From contig NC_079478.1 of NCBI RefSeq assembly GCF_026230105.1, forward strand, positions 6,401,653-6,465,652: a stretch of DNA of 64,000 bases, written 5' to 3'. The stretch is from Diorhabda sublineata. Its lineage: Eukaryota > Arthropoda > Insecta > Coleoptera > Chrysomelidae. Each line of letters opens with the position of its first letter. Position 1 is the stretch's first letter. Of this stretch, positions 57,555 to 64,000 are shown piece after piece. The position numbers and the translations under genes were made by a program. Under the pieces are notes generated by a model. The model saw only the letters and a program-made list of their open reading frames with translations. It was not told the DNA's origin and ran no database searches.

Positions 57555-57803
57555 TAAAAAGAACACATTAGCGATGAAGAGTTACCGGAATCCACGCCAC
57601 CTTATCTCACCGAAGAAAGCAATGCGGCTGTTCTTAATTCGTTGCTGGATAAATCTCGTGCAAGGTACGAAAAACAGTTCGGGCTCTTTATGAAGTGGTG
57701 TTATCAGAAAAAGGCGAAAAAACCAACGGAAAACGTAGTGCTCGCTTATTTTTCTATATTTACAAATAGTGTAGTTGAAAAAGTTTTGGATCCAACAAAG
57801 TAG
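57555..57803 (+). pseudogene. Crypton-like recombinase N-terminal fragment
   Basis: One frame, without stops for about 79 codons, reads HISDEELPESTPPYLTEESN, AAVLNSLLDKSRARYEKQFG, LFMKWCYQKKAKKPTENVVL and AYFSIFTNSV, ending at TAG 57801. LLxxKSRxRYExxYxxFMxWxxxxxxxxxxENVLLAYF is the SAM-like N-terminal domain of Crypton-type tyrosine recombinases in insects, the same region as in the decayed minus-strand copy at 50.94-51.06 kb. The catalytic domain is absent: after the stop the sequence is unrelated AT-rich DNA. No start ATG is in frame after the upstream TAA, so it may be an internal exon or a 5'-damaged copy. Confidence 0.6.
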
Positions 57804-60800
57804 CACTTACAGTCGTTGACATACAAAAACTATTAAGGAGTGAATTCATCTCGAACCAAAGGGAAAAATGAAAAAAATTTCATGTTTTTCCCTTTTCCTT
57901 CGTATGTGTACTTTTCACTAAAAAGAATTTGTTCGTAGCCTAGGCACATCAACTTCTTCGTGCAATGGACAAAGCGAAGCAATCCAAGAAAAACTAGAAA
58001 AGCTTATTGTAGACTCTACTAAACCTAAACCATACAAGTGCAACCAAAATTTGGTGTTCCCTCCACAAAACAAGAAAAACTTGTCTTTATAGATATTTAT
58101 ATGCATGTTAAGAAATTGATTAGCATAAAAACAAACGTTAAATAGTTGACTAAACATAAATTTTCTTTGGTGTTTTTTCCTTAACCGTTAAGGTGAATTT
58201 ATGAATTTTTACAGTCCCGCCCACGCTAATTTCCTCGTTCGCGTTTAACATAAACTAAACATATTTTAAAGAGTTTAAGTTCGCGGCAAGTTCGCTCTGA
58301 GAATTTTTATGATCGATGCTCGCGTTCCAGTATCTAGCCAATGAAAATGGGTATCTTGATCATATGACCACGCATGCTCGGCAGCAATAACCAAACTCAA
58401 ACATTTTCTGTTTATTTTCCTAGTGTGGTACTTTGGTTTTATTTATGTTTGAATTATCGATGTCACTTCCTGTTTCATTTTACCAAAGCATAGAGGCACA
58501 AAATTCCAGTGATTGCTACTACCGGTGCTAATACAAAGTTTTCTCGTTCGCGCAACATCATTTTTAAGAAAAACTACAAAAATATTTACGATAGAAACGA
58601 TATTAACAAATGCTGAAACTTGAAACAGAACTGAGATTTTTCTTCGGCCATGCAAATAAAATGTTTAAATACGAAAAATGTTTTGTGGTTATGTGAAAAG
58701 ACATTTCTGATTGGTCCAGACAATTAATATCTAGCGACAAGGAAAGGAAAATCATAAACTTGGTAAATAGTTTCCTAATTTGAACGAGAGCGTCAGCGCA
58801 AGTGCAAGAATAAGGATCAAAGAATGTAATAAAAACTTTTAAATACCTGTAATTAGTATTTAGTAAAATTTCAGGACGTTTGTGCTTTCAATCATAATGA
58901 CACTTTCCACATTCACCAATGACGTCTTGTGTCAAATGATACGTTAAACAGAATAAGGGGACAAATTTAATTATTTGAGGGTTTGCTCGGATGCCTTAGG
59001 GAAGGTATATGGTTATGTTATTTCCTTCTGGATTAGGTTACGGGTTTCAGGTTAATATTTTACTCATTTAGCATATGTCGTTCGATCAAATTATTATTTT
59101 GATAAATTTTGACAATATTTAGTTTAAAAGAGTGTGTAAATCCAACGCTTCAGATTAAATGTTGAAGACTATTCCCTTTATATCGTATAATGCAAGATCG
59201 TAATCATTCTGAAAGGAATTTCATCATAATTTATTTCTTCTAAATTGCCGGGTTTGGTTATGAATATTAGTCTTCCTTCTATTGCGATACGTGGGATAAA
59301 ACAACAACAAATAAACCATAAAATACGTTACGTGGGAGAAACATGAAGGTACGCTCGAACACAAGTAGAAGCATCTCTTCTCGAGCTTCGTGCTTATCGA
59401 AGTTTGTATCACCGCGTCACTAAGTAGTTTCTTTTATACTTACAGCGTTCTTTCCTTTCCGCTCTTATTTTTATTCTACTATACGAGAAACATTAAGAAA
59501 TGATCATATTTATACAAAAACAAATTACAGAGATGTGTTACGATAAGATGGAAGTACCTAGTAGAATAAAGTTAAAGAGAAGTTACATAGAAAAAACGTC
59601 ATTAAAAGTAAATTACAATTACTAGTATTATGAAATTTCTCAATTTCCACGGGTTTATGTAGGAAAAATAAATTAGTTCGTGGAATAGATAACGAATTTA
59701 AAGACATAACATATTAGAGAATAACAAGGATTCAACTAATTGTAAACTCTACAATGGATGATAAAAGTTTTCATTTTCTCATTGATTCGTGAAGTGGAAT
59801 TAGTGTTTCATGATGAAATATTCCACACAACAGCTTCTCGTACCTTTTGTAATTTCACAGTCATTGTTTAGGTTTTAATTATTACTGATAATCCTTTTGT
59901 ATTCAAAAATAAGCTTTTGGAAAATTAATAAATGCAGGAGTCGAGAAGGAATATTAAACAAAAGCTGCAATGAATATTACCAAATTATATTTTCAATGGA
60001 TATATCATTCTAATATCTATTTATCGAAGAAAAATAGTAAACCAAAACATATTCACGCATAGTATACGTGATCAGGGTTGAAAACGCCAAAGCCGATCAT
60101 GTTACAGGACCGCACTCCGCACTTTTGGAAGATAATATATTGAAACATTAGAATAAAAACTTGAATTTCTACCTCATTAAAATCATTTTCTTATTCCCCA
60201 TCAGATGACATTGAGCTTCCAGCGACTTCAACATTTATAATAAGGGGTTCAACTTGCACATCAATGACAATGTCTATATTCCACATTTTTCTTTCAACTT
60301 TGCAGAAGATACTTCCGAAATATCTGTTTTTTGGAAATAACGTTCTCAACAGTCTTAACTATTTTCTTGTATTTCATTTTCTCTTCTTAGGTGGGGTATC
60401 TGTATCTGTGTCTGGCATATTTAAGAAAATTACGCAACAGACAAATATGAACAATCTCTGCGTGCAATACGATACGATGCTGTCACTGTCTAACGGCTTT
60501 TTCGGCGCTCGCCCCGCGCGGCTTTTTATTTATGGTATATGGTGCCACTTGTGCCACTGATTTGAACCAATAACAATGCCGAGCTCCATTCCGCCGGGGG
60601 TTTTCTCGCACTAATCATTGTTTTGGTTTACTATTTTTATGTTCGCTAAGAGATTATTTTGATATTATTTATACAGGTTGTCAAGCAGCACCTCACATGC
60701 GTTTTTTACGGGCAACAAAATCTCGTTCAGTCAATTCTTGCACCACAGCCAATTTATAAGGATGAAAATGGAGGTCTTCATGGTGAAATCGCCAAACAGT

Positions 60801-61792
60801 GGTGTCAGAAATTCCCAGAACAGCTGAATGTTTGTGAGCGGACCGCCTAGGAGAGCGCAGAATTGACATTTTCCGGAGTTCTGGTGGTCCTTTGATGGGT
60901 TTAGCGACACTTCCGCACTCCCGAAATGAGGTAACTCACAGAATTGAATTACGGCCAGGAACAAGTCTGAGGAGGAATTTCAAACCGAGTGCGGAAGGCA
61001 CGTTGTGTGGCAGGGGACTTCCCCCTCCGTATTTTATTTTTTGTTTTATAGTCAGAGAAATTTGGTTAATACCAAAGAAACAATTATAAATGTGAAGATA
61101 ATTGTCGGAAGAACACAAAGTTTCAGTCCATAATGTATATTAAGTACTACAAAACAAGTTTATATTCAAGCGGTCTACAGTATTTGGGAAAATGTAAACC
61201 TAATTCATGATAAATGGAACTTTTTATATACAAATATCTATTTATATGTTGCGATCAAATGAATTCCAAAAACTGGAGATTTATCTTTAAATGATGTTTC
61301 TCGAGATTATTTGAAATAGAATATTTTAATTTGAAAAAGCTACAATTCCTATGAAATCAAAAGAAAAAATGAAACAGATAATATTTTCAATAAGCTATTC
61401 TTTTAACAATCTCTCCGTTTCTAGTTTTAATACTGATCGATTTTTATTCTAATAAGTAGAGATTCAGAAACTCAAAGAGTGTTTTTGATGCTAGTGATAC
61501 ATCGAGGTATATTATTATAATGTATCGCTACTATTAAAATTTAAACAAGCGTCAATATTGAGATTGAGAATCTTATGAAAATAACACTTTATACCGAACA
61601 GGCTTGTTATTAGCAATCAATTTGGTCATCCGTAATAATTAATGCGGACTTCATGCGGACACGGATATCGGACAAGACCAAAAGAAGTGAATGTTTCGTA
61701 CGATGTCAAATTCCTACGCGGATTTTAATGCATACTAATAGTTTTCTGTGTTCAGTTCTAAGTTGTATCTTCTGGAAACGCTGGTGATAGTA
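57804..61792. other. long interval without recognised gene
   Basis: Mostly AT-rich. A GC-richer block at 60470-61030 includes CGCTCGCCCCGCGCGGC and CTTCCCCCTCCG. Its frames (60659-60850, 60731-60964, 60892-61089) overlap on both strands and show no motif I can support. The minus frames at 57918-58157 and 58443-58655 are also unassigned. Confidence 0.35.
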
Positions 61793-61891
61793 ATACTGCA
61801 CCACCACACCGATACTCACAATTACACAGTCTCTGAAGACGAAGTTTTTGTGCGTCAGACAGTGTAATTGGGAGTGTTGGTGGGAATACTC
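61793..61891. mobile_element. 99-bp palindromic repeat, relative of the one at 20.4 kb
   Basis: Left arm ATACTGCACCACCACACC...ACTCACAATTACACAG and the reverse complement of the right arm AGTATTCCCACCAACACTCCCAATTACACTG match with scattered differences. The centre reads CTCTGAAGACGAAG. ACTCAyAATTACACTGTCTGAyG is common to this copy and the 20389-20540 palindrome, written here in ambiguity code. It is shorter because the outer ACACACTG parts are missing. Confidence 0.65.
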
Positions 61892-62249
61892 AGACGTGTA
61901 TCCACAATGTAAATCCCATTTCCATTTCCGTCAGCGACAGCTTTCCATTCGCAATTCATAGTATACGTGGCAGATATTCTGACCCAAGCAGAAAATATGT
62001 ACGCCACTTTCAAATCTCTGCTACCGACGTAAATCTGTTAGCTTTTCAAATAAAACACTATGAATAATCAATTGCACGATGAAGACTGATGTGGACGGCG
62101 TATTTGGTTACTGATGAACTGGTTTCTCATATGAACAGACGCTTTAGTCAAACTGTAAGTTTACAATTAGTGCTATTGCTATACAATTTCTGCAAATCTC
62201 CCGATCACTACTTCATGAAATTGATACTTGAAAACTGAAATGCTGAAAA
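61892..62249. other. spacer, possibly decayed mariner sequence
   Basis: No certain motif. Because it precedes a mariner fragment on the same strand, it may be its unrecognisable N-terminal part. Confidence 0.25.
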
Positions 62250-62565
62250 CTTTGTTCCAAACTCTTACTGAACAACATAAACAACAATGGATGGTCAGTG
62301 CAAATCAGTGAAGATGGCGATGATTTGAACGAAGACGCATTTCTTCCCCAGTGAAAGTTAGTCCTAAACGAATATTGAAATTTTGCGGTACTATTCAGAA
62401 CAAGCGCCGAAGATTACTGTTCAAAGGTTCAGTTTTTTGTCACGATAATGCTCGACCTCACTCTGCGAACGATACTAAAAGCTCCTACAGGAATTTTACT
62501 GGGACGTGTTTGATTTTGATCATCCTCTGTGCTGCCCAAATCTCGCCTCGCTCTTGGATACAATT
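62250..62565 (+). pseudogene. mariner transposase remnant
   Basis: The plus strand reads LTEQHKQQWMVSA (linker after the HTH domains), a damaged part, then TIQNKRRRLLFKGSVFCHDN with ARPHSAN (second catalytic Asp at 62444-62446). In another frame FYWDVFDFDHPLCCPNLAS follows, corresponding to FxWxVFxHPPYSPDLAPSDYHLF. The SDY motif is lost (NLAS followed by LLD). The first catalytic region is not seen. The fragment abuts the envelope-like sequence at about 62566 without a gap. Confidence 0.65.
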
Positions 62566-63369
62566 CACAGTTCTGTTATATCAAATCAGGAAATTTTAGA
62601 AATGATTGAATATTTAAATACTATTTATAAAGAAGAACAGATTCCAAAATTTAATAATATTTCAACGTATTATCTCTTTCTGGTCTCACAAGTTTTTTTT
62701 CCAAATCCTGCTACCCATGTACCAATTTTGAAACCTCAAACCTACGAATTTTTCCAATTATATCCTATCATTCAAAACCATAAAATATTTATTCCTCCTC
62801 AACCTTACTTGGCCAGAATTTCTTCAAGAAACTATATTAGAACAAGTGACAAATAATGAAATTTTAGTGATTCCAAATTTAGAAACTGAAGTGATATCTA
62901 ATGTGCTTCGGGCCACTACTTAGAAATAAAATATCCATCAATTATTGAAATTCCAAAAAATTGTAATATTCAAATGGAAAATGAAATTTTTCCAACTAAT
63001 ATACAAGTTAAAAAAAGAAAATCAGTAATATTACGAAAATTAGAGTTCAAGTTTTTAAATAATCAAATATACAAATCTCCAAACTTAAGTAAAATATATT
63101 TAGAAAAACTTTAAATAAAATTGCTAAAAACATAAAACCGATTCACGAAATACATAATCCGCAAAGCCATGTATCAATTTTTGAATTATATATTTTCAAT
63201 AATAATAATAATAATTTGTGTAACTATTTCAATATTTTGGTTAATTCGGAAATATAAAGGAAAACTTTCAAGAAAACGGAAAATTGAAGAAAAGAAGAAA
63301 GAAATATATGAATTTGAAGAAAGAAGAGTACAAGGTCTGAAAAATATCTCGATTATTTTTCATTCCTAG
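62566..63369 (+). pseudogene. errantivirus-type envelope glycoprotein remnant
   Basis: Three collinear plus-strand pieces resemble the C-terminal part of the envelope proteins of insect errantiviruses (gypsy-like endogenous retroviruses, related to baculovirus F). The first (62566-62856) has the ectodomain signature YPIIQNHKIFIPPQPYLARI. The second (about 62860-63110) contains VIPNLETEVIS and EIPKNCNIQMENEIFP. The third (63169-63369) has a membrane span rich in Ile (63184-63250) and a basic cytoplasmic tail. At least three frameshifts or stops separate them and the cysteines expected in the middle are mostly lost. The N-terminal and fusion-peptide regions are absent, as are gag and pol. It is a non-functional relic. 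Confidence 0.6.
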
Positions 63370-64000
63370 GGATGGAGGAAAATAAGATCACTGTAAACAC
63401 TTACTAATGAATTGTAGTTAATTCACTTGTGAAATTAATTCTGTTCATTCAACTTTATAAAATTATTGTAATTTTGTGTTTAATAAATTTTTAAAAACAT
63501 ATTTTCGGATATAACTCACTATACTTTTTTCTACGGATGCGTAATTTTATGTATTTAAAACAAGGTGCAAAAATAAAATACGTAATACGTATTACATAAA
63601 CTAATTTTCACATGAGGACGATAAACTTTTATTGAACATTATAATAATTGCTATTTTTAAAATATTCACTTCGGTACATCCTTGTTGAATAAACTGAAGA
63701 ATAATGTATGCGCATAAGAACCACTAGATAAACGAATTGAAGTTGGAAAACACCTTTTTCCGCATGATAGGAAATTTGTACGAAGTGTAGAAAATTGTAT
63801 TTGCTAATAGAATGTTTCCCGTCTTTTGCGGAATAAGGTTAAACCTGCGAGGCTGCCCTATTTCCAAGATAAGAAGAATACTTGATTATACCTCAGTGTT
63901 GTGAAATTATGATTGTTTCGTGGAAAGTTGTTAACCGTAAATATACACTGTGATACATTGAAATTCATTATTTCATTCATCGTATTACCCAAAATCGACG
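63370..64000. other. possible 3' retroelement sequence, then unassigned
   Basis: Right after the envelope-like frame comes a purine-rich run, AGGGATGGAGGAAAATAAG (63368-63386), placed where a polypurine tract would be, and an AATAAA near 63482. A matching LTR was not found, so LTR identity is unproven. The remainder is AT-rich without motif. Confidence 0.3.

Noticed and set aside
60470..61100. GC-richer block with overlapping frames on both strands
   Set aside because: Could be an old repeat or exon, but no frame shows a supported motif.
63190..63222. (AAT)n run as a microsatellite
   Set aside because: It is the Ile/Asn-rich membrane span of the envelope-like remnant; too short to list separately.
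1..64000. CRISPR array, bacterial operons, rRNA or intact tRNA genes
   Set aside because: No regularly spaced identical repeats with unique spacers, no ribosome-binding-site-led gene strings and no intact structural RNA; the content is eukaryotic.

Overview
The window looks like intergenic or heterochromatic insect DNA. It is strongly AT-rich, has no long intact gene, and is packed with decayed transposable elements of insect families: several mariner lineages, hAT, Crypton-like and Harbinger-type DNA elements, jockey/R1/RTE-like LINEs, a Penelope GIY-YIG tail, a tRNA-derived SINE, and an errantivirus-type envelope remnant. A beetle host is my guess from the repeat mix; the sequence does not prove it. 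I found no host gene I can name. The only candidate for host coding sequence is a frameshifted, membrane-protein-like stretch at 43.6-44.2 kb (minus strand).

Layout. 0-10 kb: a mariner terminus at the left edge, a minus-strand mariner (2.2-2.94 kb), a foldback element with about 200-bp arms (3.6-4.7 kb) and two LINE tails. 10-25 kb: a tRNA-derived SINE, a DUF4817-type transposase remnant, a LINE tail, small TIR elements (15.0, 21.8 and 22.1 kb), and a mariner at 20 kb interrupted by a 152-bp palindrome. 25-30 kb: half of a two-copy dispersed repeat, a Penelope tail and LINE RT/RNase H-like pieces. 31.2-32.1 kb: a minisatellite of about 80-bp units. 34-43 kb: more transposase and LINE fragments. 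44.5-46.6 kb: a complete but internally deleted hAT with a perfect 8-bp target duplication and an internal tandem duplication. 48-51 kb: two LINE tails, a 455-bp TIR element carrying a MADF exon, and a Crypton-like tyrosine recombinase. 53-55 kb: a nearly full-length mariner, with TIRs and TA duplication, inserted into a minus-strand LINE. 56-58 kb: a LINE RT piece and a second Crypton-like piece. 61.8-63.4 kb: a second palindrome of the 20-kb family, a mariner piece and the envelope-like remnant.

The most unusual object is the 31.2-32.1 kb minisatellite. Each unit is built almost wholly from alternating GAA and TTC blocks spaced exactly five bases apart, which is the binding pattern of heat-shock factor. 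The unit-length variants differ by about 10 bp, which keeps that five-base phase. The array lies roughly 400 bp upstream of a GC-rich segment resembling a retroelement primer-binding site, so it may belong to a mobile element. All protein identifications are from reading translations by eye; no database search was possible.
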